A stretch of DNA of 64,000 nucleotides from Pratylenchus scribneri (lineage: Eukaryota > Nematoda > Chromadorea > Rhabditida > Pratylenchidae), in the NCBI GenBank assembly GCA_030063045.1, contig JAQSEB010000145.1, positions 372,001 to 436,000 of the forward strand, read 5' to 3'. The notes beneath the pieces were generated by a model. That model had not been told where the DNA came from. It ran no database searches and saw nothing but the letters and a program-made list of their open reading frames with translations. The position numbers and the translations under genes are program-made. Numbering within the stretch: the stretch's first letter is position 1; each line of letters starts with the position of its first letter. Shown one piece after another: positions 1 to 11,811 of the stretch.

Positions 1-3000
1 GCCCTTTTCCCACCTTAATCCCATCATTTGTACTCTTAATCCCTCTTAATCCCCCTTAATCCCCCTATATCCGGCTATATCCTCAGCACCTACCGGTCCT
101 CCGGCCCGGCCCACATGCCTTCGGCACGATTCCCCTTCCGACCCATTTCCCACCTTAATCCCATCATTTTGACCCTTAATCCCACTTAATCCCCCTTTAT
201 CCGGCTTAATCCCGCCCACCTTTAGGTTTCGTTCAAAACGGATATGATATTCGTTATCCCCGACATCGATTACCCCATAAACGACTATTTTTATGAAAAT
301 TTTGAAAAATCCGCTCCGCGGTTTACACCGCGGTAACTCGCGCACCGCTTCGCGGATCTCGAAAAAATTTTCATATTCGGGATCCCCGACCTCGATTACC
401 CATTCCTATGAACTTATCTCGAAAAAAATTTTTTGAAAAGAGAAGGGTCCCCCCTATGGGTCTCAAAAAAACCGTTTTCCGCGCGGAGCTCCGCGCGGAG
501 TGGATTTGGAAACTTCTCTATAGTTTTCGCCAAATCTACACAAGGTCAAGATATGGTTTGCACCAAACCGCTTGTCGATACGACCATTTTGAATTGAGAT
601 ATTTGAAAGAATTCCCGCGTCTACCCACCTTATTTTCTAGTAATAATAACTAGCCCCTGCGGGGCTCTCTTCCCTCATATAGTTGTTGGGGTTCTTTATT
701 GTAGGAATCCCTGCGGGATTTCACTGTCTCTAGGTGATTTTGGAGTCATTTTATAGCTTAATCCGGCTTAATCCCCCTTAATCCTCCTTAATCCGCCTTA
801 ATCCCTTTTATCCGGCTTAATCCCACGCGCTCCTAAGCCTGCTATTTCCATCTTCGCCCCTTCGGGGCTCAAGGGGTGGCCTTCGGCCCCTTTCCCACCT
901 TAATCACATCATTTTGACTCTTAATACGGCTTAATCCTTCTTAATCCCCCTATATCCGGCTATATCCCGTGCATCTACCGGGCCTACGGCCCGGCCCTCG
1001 TGCCTTCGGCACGCTTCCCTTTCACTTCCGACCCATTTCCCACCTTAATCCCACCATTTTGATACTTAATCCCCCTTAATCCTCTTTATCCGGCTTAATC
1101 CCGCGCACCTTTAGGTTTCGTTCAAAACGGATATGATATTCGTGATCCCCGACCCAGATTACCCCATAAACGACTATTTTTGTGAAAATTTTGGAAAAAA
1201 CCGCTCCGCGGTTTGGCCGCGGTAACTCGCGCACCGTTGGGCCAATCTCGAAATAAACTTGATATTCGTGATCTCCGACCTCAATTACCCCATATACGAC
1301 TATTTTTGTGAAAATTTTGAAAAAAACCGCTCCGCGGTTTGGCCACGGTATCTCGCGCACCGCTCGGCCAATCTCGAAATAAACTTGATATTCGGCTTCG
1401 CCGACCTCGATTACCCCATATAATATTATTTTTAAGTCCCACTTAATCCCCCTTTATCCGGCTTAATCCCACGCACTCCCAAGCCTGCTATTTCCATCTT
1501 CGCCCCTTCGGGGCTCAGGGGGTGCCTTCGGCCCTTTTCCCGCCTTAATCCCATCATTTTTACCCTTAATCCCCCTTAATCCCACATAATCCCCCTATAT
1601 CCGGCTATATCCCACTCACCTACCGGGCCTCCGGCCCGGCCTACTTGCCTTGGGCACGCTTCCTCTTCACATCCGATCCATTTCCCACCTTAATCCGACC
1701 ATTTTGACCCTTAATCCCTCTTAATCCCCCTATATCCGGCTTAATCCCGCGTAACATTAGGTTTCCTTCAAAACGGATAAGATATTCATGATCCCCGACC
1801 CCGATTACCCCATATACGACTATTTTTGTGAAAATTTTGAAAAATCCGCTCCGCGGTTTGCACCGCGGTAACTCGCGCACCGCTTCGCGGATCTCGAAAA
1901 AATTTCGATATTCGGGATCCCCGACCTCGATTACCCATTCCCCAGTGTTTATCTCGAAAAAAATTTTTTGAAAAGAGAAGGGCCCCCCTATGGGTCTCAA
2001 AAAAACCGTTTTCCGCGCGGAGCTCCGCGCGGAGTGAGTTTGGAAACTTCTCTATAGTTTTCGCCAAATCTACACAAGGTCAAGATATGGTTTGCACCAA
2101 ACCGCTTGTCGATACGACCATTTTGAATTGAGATATTTGAAAGAATTCCCGCGTCTACCCACCTTATTTTCTAGTAATAATAACTAGCCCCTGCGGGGCT
2201 CTCTTGCCTTGAGATATGTGGAACTATGCTTGGGACACTTCGTTTTTGGAATCCCTGCGGGATTTCACTGAGTCTAGGTGATTTTGGAGGAAATCAGAAC
2301 TTAATCCCCCTTAATCCCTCTTTATCCACCTTAATCCCTCTTATCCGGCTTAATCCTGCGCACTCCTTGGCCTGCTATTTCCATCTTCGCCCCTTCGGGG
2401 CTCAGGGGGAGGCCTTCGGCCCTTTTCCCACCTTAATCCCATCATTTTGATCCTTAATCCCACTTTATCCTCCTTTATCCCTTTATATCCAGCTTAATCC
2501 TGCGCACTCCCAGGCATGCTATTTCCATCTTCGCCCCTTCGGGGCTCAGGGGGTGGCCTTCGGCCCTTTTCCCGCCTTAATCCCATCATTTTGACTCTTA
2601 ATACGGCTTAATCCCTTTTAATCCTCCTTAATCTCCCTTTATCCGGCTTAATCCCACGCACTCCCAAGGCTGCTATTTCCATCTTCGCCCCTTCGGGGCT
2701 CAAGGGGTGGCCTTCGGCCCCTTTCCCCGCCTTAATCCCATCATTTTGACCCTTAATCCCTCTTAATCCACCTTAATCCCCCTATATCCGGCTATATCCT
2801 CAGCACCTACCGGTCCTCCGGCCCGGCCCACGTGCCTTCGGCACGATTCCCCTTCACTTCCGACCCATTTCCCACCTTAATCCCATCATTTTGACCCTTA
2901 ATCCCACTTAATCCCCCTTTATCCGGCTTAATCCCGCGCACCTTTAGGTTTCGTTCAAAACGGATATGATATTCGTTATCCCCGACCTCGATTACCCCAT

Positions 3001-4660
3001 AAACGACTATTTTTATGAAAATTTTGAAAAATCCGCTCCGCAGTTTGCACCGCGGTAACTCGCGCACCGCTTCGCGGATCTCGAAAAAATTTTCATATTC
3101 GGGATCCCCGACCTCGATTACCCATTCCTATGAACTTATCTCGAAAAAAATTTTTTGAAAAGAGAAGGGTCCCCCCTATGGGTCTCAAAAAAACCGTTTT
3201 CCGCGCGGAGCTCCGCGCGGAGTGGATTTGGAAACTTCTCTATAGTTTTCGCCAAATCTACACAAGGTCAAGATATGGTTTGCACCAAACCGCTTGTCGA
3301 TACGACCATTTTGAATTGAGATATTTGAAAGAATTTCCGCGTCTACCCACCTTATTTTCTAGTAATAATAACTAGCCCCTGCGGGGCTCTTTTCCCTTGA
3401 GATATGTGATTCTATGCTTGGGACACTTCGTTTTTGGAATCCCTGCGGGATTTCACTGAGTCTAGGTGATTTTGGAGGAAATCATAGCTTAATCCGGCTT
3501 AATCCCTTTTAATCCGCCTTAATCCTCTTTTATCCGGCTTAATCCCGCGCACTGCCAAGCCTGCTATTTCCATCTTCGCCCCTTCGGGGCTCAGGGGGAG
3601 GCCTTCGGCCCTTTTCCCACCTTAATCCCACCATTTTGACCCTTAATCCGGCTTAATCCCTCTTAATCCCCTTTATCCGGCTTAATCCCGCGCACACCTC
3701 GTCCTTCATTTTCCACTTTCGCCCCTTCGGGGCTCAGGGGGTGGCCTTCGGCCCTTTTCCCGCCTTAATCCCATCATTTTGACTCTTAATCCCTCTTAAT
3801 CCTCCTTAATCCCCTTTTTATCCGTCTTAATCCCGCGCACACCTGGTCCTCCAATTTCCACTTTCGCCCCTTCGGGGCTCAGGGGGAGGCCTTCGGCCCT
3901 TTTCCCACCTTAATCCCATCATTTGTACTCTTAATCCCTCTTAATCCCCCTTAATCCCCCTATATCCGGCTATATCCTCAGCACCTACCGGTCCTCCGGC
4001 CCGGCCCACATGCCTTCGGCACGATTCCCCTTCCGACCCATTTCCCACCTTAATCCCATCATTTTGACCCTTAATCCCACTTAATCCCCCTTTATCCGGC
4101 TTAATCCCGCCCACCTTTAGGTTTCGTTCAAAACGGATATGATATTCGTTATCCCCGACCTCGATTACCCCATAAACGACTATTTTTATGAAAATTTTGA
4201 AAAATCCGCTCCGCGGTTTACACCGCGGTAACTCGCGCACCGCTTCGCGGATCTCGAAAAAATTTTCATATTCGGGATCCCCGACCTCGATTACCCATTC
4301 CTATGAACTTATCTCGAAAAAAATTTTTTGAAAAGAGAAGGGTCCCCCCTATGGGTCTCAAAAAAACCGTTTTCCGCGCGGAGCTCCGCGCGGAGTGGAT
4401 TTGGAAACTTCTCTATAGTTTTCGCCAAATCTACACAAGGTCAAGATATGGTTTGCACCAAACCGCTTGTCGATACGACCATTTTGAATTGAGATATTTG
4501 AAAGAATTCCCGCGTCTACCCACCTTATTTTCTAGTAATAATAACTAGCCCCTGCGGGGCTCTTTTCCCTTGAGATATGTGAAACTATGCTTGGGACACT
4601 TCGTTTTTGGAATCCCTGCGGGATTTCACTGAGTCTAGGTGATTTTGGGCGGCGGTCTCG
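1..4660. repeat. Composite GC-richer tandem array with TTAATCCC runs
   Basis: The stretch is built from degenerate cttaatccc / ctttatccgg steps, interspersed about every 150 bp with a block reading cgccccttcggggctc plus gccttcggccc, and with a larger module repeated near 400-670, 1925-2205, 3118-3395 and 4291-4565 (spacing about 1.2-1.5 kb). Base composition is far richer in G+C than the rest of the window. The C-rich strand reads 5'->3' away from the left edge, the orientation a left chromosome end would have. Whether the true end lies just outside is not visible. Open frames inside, including three 81-residue ones, are repeat by-products. A subtelomeric or telomere-substitute array is an inference; an ordinary complex satellite is the alternative. 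Confidence 0.85.
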
Positions 4661-5620
4661 TGTGCATTGCCACATTGCTCCATTTAATTCGGCTGCAGAA
4701 ATTTAAAATTTATTTTTTAATATTTTTTCATTTAAAAACCTTGCTTTTGGAATCGGCAGTCTAATTTGATGCACTGCTTGGCTGCTGAATTTTTGGATTT
4801 ATTTTTCATGCAATTAGTGTAAATTTATTATCCATGTTAGACATTTTTTTTTAAATTTGGACTAAATGTCTTTTTGGTTAAATCATGGTTTAACATGTTT
4901 AACTAATGATTTCGTGAAAAACTAATGCGATATTCGTCATCCCCATATTCGCTTTACCCATATAAGATGTTTTTTAGCTGCATTTGGACCAAACCGTTTT
5001 TTGCCAAACCGCGGTTTTATCTTGCGCAACTTAAGGTTTCGTGCAAAAATAACATCATATTCGTGTTCCCCGACCTCGATTACCCCATAAAACACCATTT
5101 TTAAGTCGAAATTGACTAAAAATTATTTTTCCGCTCCGCGGTTTGCACCGCGGTAACTCGCGCACCGCTTGGCCAATCTTGAAAAAAGTTTCATATTCGG
5201 GATCCCCGACCTCGATTACCCTATATACGACTATTTTTAAGTCGAAATTGAAGAAAAAAAATTTTTCCGCTCCGCGGTTTGCACCGCGGTAACTCGCGCA
5301 CCGCTTCGCGGATCTCGAAAAAAGTTACATTTTCGGGATCCCCGACCTCGACTACCCATTCCCCAGTGTTTATCTCGAAAAAAAATTTTTGAAAAGAGAA
5401 GGGTCCCCCCTATGGGTCGTAAAAAAACCGTTTTCCGCGCGGAGCTCCGCGCGGAATGAAAATTTTGCAAAACTGGAAGTTTTCTCATAATCTACACCAG
5501 GTCAAGATATGGTTTGCACCAAACCGTTTGTCGATTGGACCATTTTGAAGAGAGTTATTGATTTCTAAAGCCGCGTCTACCCACCTTATTTTCTAGTAAT
5601 AATAATTTATTCTATAGCAA
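4661..5620. repeat. Diverged fringe of the left array
   Basis: An AT-rich stretch (4661-4920) leads into degenerate copies of the array module. Motifs such as atccccgacctcgattaccc recur at 4935, 5080, 5195 and 5335. A diverged copy of the large module lies at about 5340-5610 and keeps the 20-bp palindrome ccgcgcggagctccgcgcgg. The TTAATCCC runs are absent here. No gene is seen. Confidence 0.7.
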
Positions 5621-5889
5621 TGAATTAGTTTCTTTAAAGCTTCATTTTAAATTATAAAATATAAATATAATTTTTCTATAAAATGTTTTTTTATTATAAT
5701 TCTAATTAATATTTCGTCTTTCCAAAGTAATTCATTCAAAATCGTGGCATTCCACTTCATTATTTGTAATATTCTTGATCCATTCACAATTTGCACTGAT
5801 TCGAGTCATAATGACTGTGAAAAAGATAGGTTTTTTTTGCCTTCATAAATTGCTTTTTTTTCCACTAAAAATTGCTTTTTTGACTTTTA
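5621..5889. other. AT-rich spacer, nothing recognised
   Basis: Simple AT-rich sequence without a credible exon or repeat family member. Confidence 0.5.
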
Positions 5890-6530
5890 ATAAATCGGTA
5901 ACCGGTTTTAGACCCTACAAAGCCTATACCAATTTATAGATCTCATCGAGATGCATTTTTGACATAGATATATATATATTCTTAGTTTAAATTGAAATTG
6001 ATCGAGTTAAACCGTTTAAACCATTTTCGCAATTTTTGGTCTTAAACTCTCAAATTTTGGACCAACATTTTACATTTTATATACCATTCGATGCGTCTCG
6101 ATGGGCTAGCTGCTTTTTGCGGACCCACCATTTGCGGACGAAACAGTTTGGTGCCGATGGCGGCAAAGTAAAGTTGTTATGGAATTATTTATGGCATTTT
6201 ATTAGTCATAAAGTCATAAAATTAGCTACAAAATGACATAAAAATCTTTGGCTATAATTGAGTATTCACTGTGTTATGGCCAAAAACCATTGTTTTTATT
6301 AAAATTGCGTTTTTGGGCCGTTTTTTGGCCATAACTCGGCGAATTTGCAACATTGGCCAATGATTTTGATGTTATTTTGTAGCTAATTTTATGCCTAATA
6401 AAATGCCTTAAACAATACCACATCAACTTTACCGCCTGAAACACCAAACCATTTCGGCCGTAAATTGATGGGGGGTCCACAAAAGGTGTAATACTTCTCG
6501 ATGAGATCTATCGATTGGGTTTAAAGGTTT
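5890..6530. repeat. Inverted-repeat element family a, interrupted copy
   Basis: The arms carry the hallmark of a dispersed palindromic family: atctcatcgagacgcatcgaatggtat-type sequence followed by an AAAGAGTTTAAACC-like segment. The copy is split: the left half ends near 6112 at tctcgatgggct and the right half resumes near 6486 with ttctcgatgagatctatcg. Relatives lie near 17020-17235, 22005-22255, 23555-23720, 32625-32880, 35395-35650, 35750-36010, 36405-36970, 38665-38880, 44985-45700 and 47705-48035. No coding capacity; a non-autonomous element is likely. Confidence 0.6.
6113..6485. mobile_element. Inverted-repeat element family b nested in family a
   Basis: The ends read tttgcggacccaccattt and, inverted, gatggggggtccacaaaa. 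The centre is a palindrome around tatggccaaaaaccatt / ggccataactcgg. A second member with the same interior lies at about 43893-44280. It separates the two halves of a family-a element, so it inserted later. No ORF of note; non-autonomous. Confidence 0.6.
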
Positions 6531-6618
6531 ATATCTTATATTGTCTTAAACCATTCTAATTTATTTCAAGTTAAAAACTGTTTTGGTGGGAAAAAAAATT
6601 TATCCTACAAAAAATATT

Positions 6619-8925
6619 TTATAAAAAAATTTTTAATAATGAGAAGTACAAACATGGGACAACGCGAAGATTATTATATAAACCAGCAGCATTGCTTTTG
6701 CCAAAACGATCCGAGAGGATACCAACTTGATAGATCTGCCCCGTTTTGCTTCTAACCATCGCCGGTCCACCAAGATTCCCCTTAATATTTTTTTTATTTT
6801 AAAATATAAAAAAATAAATTAGTAGACCTGTTCCATGTTGCTCGGATTTGGAGAACCACAAACAAAGCCTTGTTCTAGGACAAGTGACATATTCGCACCG
6901 ATTTGGCCAAGTTGTTCACTAAAATAAATGTAAAAATTATTAAATTATAAAAGGCAAAATTCAATTGATTTAAATAAAAAATTAATTATTTTAAAATAAA
7001 AGAATTTATAAAAATATTAAAAATAAAAAAATAAAAATAAAAATATGTATTACTTGCTTAACGGGGTCGAAAAATTTAAAAAGTTTCGCCAATAATCGTA
7101 ATATTCCATTGCTCCAAGGGCGCAAACTTCATTGCAAGCCAATGACCAATTTCCCTTTGAAGCGATATAGGTGTAATTGCCTTTGTAAAAAATGTGATAA
7201 AATTAAAATTTAATAATCGCAAATTTTAATTTTTTTAAATTTCCTTTATTATCCATTATTAAATTTTTATTTTTTTATTTACCTGTAAATCCCCAAGCAG
7301 CCATTACGAATGTTTCGTTCTTAGAAACTTTTTGAAAACCCTCTTCCGAAAGTAATTTGATCGAATTTATTGTGCTTGAAAAATTCATTGGTTCGGCAAC
7401 CTAAAAATTTTTTTTATAAATTATTAAAATAAAAAAATAAATAATTAATTAAAAAGAAAATTTACATCAAGTAAAAAAATATTATTTACCACAAAAAATA
7501 AATATAAAAATCCTCTTACCTCAAGCAGAAGCAAATCATTCAACCAAAGCAGCGGATTGACACTTAGAAGACCCCCATTCGGATATGGATATTGTGGAGG
7601 GACGGCCACACGGCTGACATTCACCAAAACAGTTTCAGCCGATCGAATATCCGGTTGTCCCATTAGGACATATATTTGAAGTGATGGCATTGCAGCGGAT
7701 TGCAAGTCTGATACATTGTAGAATTCACCCTAATATTTTTTAATATTTTCATTTTTTTTCAAAAAAAGTATAAGGAAAAATTTTATAAAAATATAAATCA
7801 ATTACTAAAATTGTATATATTTTTAGTGATTTTTTTAAAAATTTATTCCTTTTCATTTTGCTAAATTTAATTTTAATACTTGATAGTGGATAATTGAATT
7901 GCAATTCTATGATATTTTTGTTTAATATTTTTTTTAAAATTTTTCTATTTCTTTGCCTTTAAAAATAATAATATTTATTTTTTTCTGTTTTAACATTAAT
8001 TTCTATGCCAAGCTTTTTTAATTTTTTATTTTTTTATAAATTTTATGCCTTTACTCTTATCTACTAATTTTCACTTTTTTATCATTTTTATTTTTTTAAT
8101 ATTTTAATTTTTACATTACAGTTATCTTTTATTTTTATATTTTTAATTATTATATTTTCAATATTTTCATTTTATTCAGCTAATAATTTGTCATTTTTTT
8201 AAATATTTTCATATTTAAGCATTAGGTTATCTGCTGGAGCATCCATCCCTACTGGGCGCAGGCCAACTCTGGTCGCAGAGCTTTCTTTATAACTTGAAAA
8301 GCATTGAAGACATTTTCAATGAATTTAATGTCAGAATAAGGAGCTAAAAAGAAGATCTATCGAATGGTCTAAAATTCATAAGAATCGGTTTAAAATTCAA
8401 AAAATTATGGCCAGAAATGTAGTAAAAATGATGAAAAACGGTTTATTCTCGATGACTTATTTTGGAAAAGACTAAACAAATTATTTTGTATTTTTACATC
8501 ATTCTACAGCCAAGTCTTCACTATTCAATCTGACATTAAATTGGCCGGAATCGGTCCAAAGAGTTATGTTGCACCAAACTTTTTCGCGCCTAGTTGGCCT
8601 GCGCCCATAGGAGGGGATAACCCTCTATGTACCAATTTTTTAAAAATTTTTTTGACACTACCGAATTCACAACAGTGGCATCGAACGAAGAACGGGTGAA
8701 AAGATTGCGTAAACATTGGGCAGCAGTGAGCAAATGTCGCTGACTAATAATTGAAGCAGTGCATGTTCGTACATAAATGGCCGATCCATTCAGATTTCCT
8801 CGAAAAGCAGCCAAATTAGGGAATTCTTCCATTGTCTGCACAAATCCATCGTCATCAGAAAATGCCAAAATGTAATAGAATTGGAGAAGGACAGTGAAAA
8901 GGACTAAAGCATTTGAGGAAATCAT
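6619..8925 (-). CDS. Trypsin-like serine protease homologue, catalytically dead
   Basis: Six exons on the minus strand keep one frame: 8662-8925, 7520-7729, 7283-7400, 7054-7180, 6828-6918 and 6619-6780, giving about 323 residues. A signal peptide (first ~22 residues, ending LAFS) precedes an S1-type domain. Around residues 55-72 the His box reads LLTAAQC, where active enzymes have TAAHC. The Asp box reads NDLLLLE (about 144-150), and VMAAWGFTG corresponds to the usual GWG region. The Ser box reads GNLGGP instead of GDSGGP, so His and Ser are both replaced (Gln, Leu). Splicing and frame are intact, so this looks like a maintained secreted pseudoprotease rather than a wreck. The 8226-8622 repeat sits in intron 1. 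Substrate or partner unknown. Confidence 0.85.
8226..8622. mobile_element. Miniature inverted-repeat element in protease intron 1
   Basis: The left end ggttatc...tgggcgcaggccaact matches the inverted right end agttggcctgcgcccata...gataacc. No convincing target duplication is seen. It lies wholly inside intron 1 of the protease homologue and contributes the false tail of the open frame that runs past exon 1. Confidence 0.65.
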
Positions 8926-9109
8926 TTTTTGGCTATTTTTTAGTTAATTTTATTTTTTGGTTTGGAAAATTTTAAGATAAAACAACAGTTTTGATAGCTT
9001 ATTTATGCTGAAGACCACCACCACTGCTGGTGAATTTATTTGACTATGGTTTTCGTGTGATAGATGGATATTTACATAATAATAAATTTCCGAATCGTTT
9101 TCTATCGCA

Positions 9110-9425
9110 CAATCACATCAAAAATCATCACAATAAATTTGGTGGCCTACTCTGTTCCACATTATGCAAAATATGTCTTGTGATTCGCATTTTGATTTCC
9201 ACCAGTGAATATAGGCAAATCTTTCATATTTTCTAAAAAAAATTTCCGTGTGTGATATTTTGGTTGGTTATCCATATTTTTCCATATTTTGAAAGTAAAT
9301 TATCACTATCAATCACAATTTTTATGAATTTTCTCTCAATAAATAAAAAATAATCCTCTATTCGATTCCTTTTTAATTTATTAAAATGAAAATTGTAAAT
9401 AGTCTAATGAAAAATTATTTAAAAA
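9110..9425. repeat. Duplicated block (partner at 13655-13955)
   Basis: Shares long stretches with 13655-13955 in direct orientation, such as cttgtgattcgcatt, ataggcaaat and gaattttctc. No gene is seen in 8926-9944; the start of this interval should contain the upstream region of the protease homologue. Confidence 0.6.
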
Positions 9426-9944
9426 GGAAAAAAGTTTTTTGTCGAAATTTTAGTTTTTGAGGATAATTTTTATGCTTGATCCGCCGAAATTTACATTTTT
9501 TTAACCTTCGAATTTTTTTTCATTGATAGACAACAATCGGAATAAAATTCATGAAAATATCAAATCAGAATGAAAACTTTACTGATTTTTTTTCAAATTC
9601 TATATAAAAATTTGCAGGTTTAACCGGTTCAATTCATCACACAATGTTGATTTTTAATTAATTTTTTAAAATTTTAATATCAAATTCTGGTAATTTTTGA
9701 AGTTTTAATTGACTGCTATTAATTTCTTTAAATTTATTTAAGAAAAAATACATATGGGAATTTTGAAAATTTTTGATTGAATTTTCAAAATGAAATTCTG
9801 AAAGATATACTCGAAAAAAATAAACAGGAAAAGGGGACTGACAAATTAACTCATGGATTAAGAAGGTCATTTTTATGCAACATTAGTATATTCCTTCTTT
9901 GAATTTTATCGGCCAAAAAAATAACCAGCGGCAAACATCACAGT

Positions 9945-10273
9945 CATAGCTCGGCAAGGGGGGGGGGGGGGGGACATCATGGGTGGCTGCGTGGTTGGTT
10001 GTGAGGTAGTTCCACCCTAATCTTTCATGCGTAGTCCCTATTTCGGATTTTTTGCGCCGCAGGCGAAAATTTGGAGCCAAAAACAACCCCGCAGGGTAAA
10101 ATTTAACCAAAAAATGGCTGCGCAGCGAAAAATTTTCCAATTTTTTCGAAAAATTTTTCAATTTTTCCCTTCCACCCCCTGCTTAGTGCGTGGTTCCCGC
10201 CCGGTAAATCCCCTGAGTGCTGCGTTGTGGGGGGGGGGGGGGGGGGGACGGTCCCCCCCCTTGCCGAGCTATG
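9945..10273. mobile_element. hAT-type miniature element with G-run ends
   Basis: The ends are perfect inverted repeats, CATAGCTCGGCAAGGGGGG and its complement, extended by long G and C runs. Both sides are flanked by the 8-bp direct repeat ATCACAGT (9937-9944 and 10274-10281), the target-duplication length of hAT elements. The interior holds aaaatggctgcgcagcgaaa, also present in the element at 59335-59837. No transposase; non-autonomous. Neighbouring open frames on both strands are artefacts of this element. Confidence 0.85.
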
Positions 10274-10281
10274 ATCACAGT

Positions 10282-10527
10282 ATCAAAGACAAAGACATTG
10301 AGTAGCAGTGGAATTGATGCCGACATTGTTGAATGCTGTTAAAAATAATATATAAAATTTGTAAAACTTTTCATAAATAAATTAATATGAAAAAATAAAT
10401 TTTAAATAATTTTTTAATTACTAATTTTTTTAAAATTTTTTCATAAACAATGAATGAAATTATATTTTTTCCCTTAAATATATAATTTGTTTTATATAAA
10501 AATTGAAATGCCTAAAAATATTTTAAT
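10282..10527. other. AT-rich spacer before the gag frame
   Basis: No recognisable 5' LTR, primer-binding site or exon is visible, so the retroelement downstream appears truncated at its 5' side. Confidence 0.5.
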
Positions 10528-11811
10528 TTGGAGGAATTCCCGGGCAAATTAAATGACTTGGAAGTTTTTACATATGTGGCAATGAAAGATGCCGACTCCT
10601 ATCATAAAATGGTAGATGATGCCGTTCATTTCGAAGAAATGCTCTTGGCAAAGAAAGCGATATATGATCCGCCAGAAAAGAAAAATATGGCAATATATAC
10701 CGCAAAAGAGATTCTATCGTCTCAGCCTGCGAAAAATCAAAAGCAGATGAATCCGAACAGGATACCAACCCATTTAATGGACCGAAAAAGTAATGACAAT
10801 TCAGTTTCTGATGCGTCAACCCGATCCAACTCAAGCGATTTATGCTATGGGTGTGGAGAGAAGGGACATATTGCAAAATATTGTCCAAATAAAACCTGCT
10901 ATGCTTGCAAAGCGAGAGGGCACATAGCAATGAACTGTCCAAACGATAGTAATTGCAGAAGATGTGGTGGAAATGATCACATTGCAAAATACTGCAGTGC
11001 ACCAAGATGTAGCACATGCAAACGCATAGGACACTATGCACACGGCTGTGGTTATGGCCAAGATTTTGAAGACAATCAAAAACAAAATAAATCGCCTAAA
11101 ATGCATGAGAGAGTCAATCAAATGACCTCAAAACCTCCTTCATCTGAAGAGAAGATGAAAGGAATCAAAGAAAACATTGAAACCATACAAAAAGGCCAAG
11201 TGAAAGTCCTCACAATGGAAACTAAACGTTCTCCACTAGATTAGAGGATAAAGGAGATACAAAGAGGCGTGGAAATCTTAACTAAGGGCTTAGGAACTCT
11301 AAGCCATCAGCAGTCAATGCACCAACAAACAGGCCTAGGACAGTGTTTGAAGCCTATGATAGTTCAGCCACAAATGGCTAACCAACAATGCAATTATCAG
11401 CCATGTCAAGGCACATCTCAGCCGATTCAAGGCACAAATCAATCATCACAATGGTCAATGAGCCAAAGTGGACCTGGCACTAGTCAAATGAGCTGCTGTT
11501 GTCACAGTCAGCAAATTCCTACAGTCAGTCACATATACAACGTAAGGAGTATGACAAATAAGGATGAAAGTCCACCAAGAATCCATGTTGAATCAAGACA
11601 TGATGATCTGAAAAAGAATTCGCCTCCAATCATATCAAGTAAGAGGCATGCGAGTGAAGGTGAATTACAAGAAAAAATCGCCAAGCTCAAAGCAACACTC
11701 GAAAAGAAAAAATTATCCCCAAGACAAATCCGTCAAGCAATGTGGGATGAGATAATGAAATATCATAGAAATTCCCACCCCAACTATGTTGGGGGGAAGG
11801 CATCCATATAA
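10528..11811 (+). pseudogene. gag: Retrotransposon gag with four zinc knuckles, one in-frame stop
   Basis: One frame runs through the interval, interrupted by a single TAG at 11242-11244. The first part (238 residues) contains four consecutive CCHC knuckles: CYGCGEKGHIAKYC, CYACKARGHIAMNC, CRRCGGNDHIAKYC and CSTCKRIGHYAHGC (roughly residues 106-178), a nucleic-acid binding array typical of retroelement Gag. The second part is Gln-rich, then charged. No protease, reverse transcriptase or integrase follows, and the N-terminus appears truncated. The host protein CNBP also has CCHC repeats, but the LTR-like sequence downstream favours Gag. TAG might be readthrough-competent, but decay is simpler. 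Confidence 0.75.

Noticed and set aside
408..653. 81-codon plus-strand frame, repeated at 3130 and 4303
   Set aside because: Identical because it lies in a homogenised repeat; no domain, and the fourth copy is broken. Not called as a gene.
10027..10305. Overlapping frames on both strands
   Set aside because: They run through the G/C runs and terminal repeats of a hAT miniature element.
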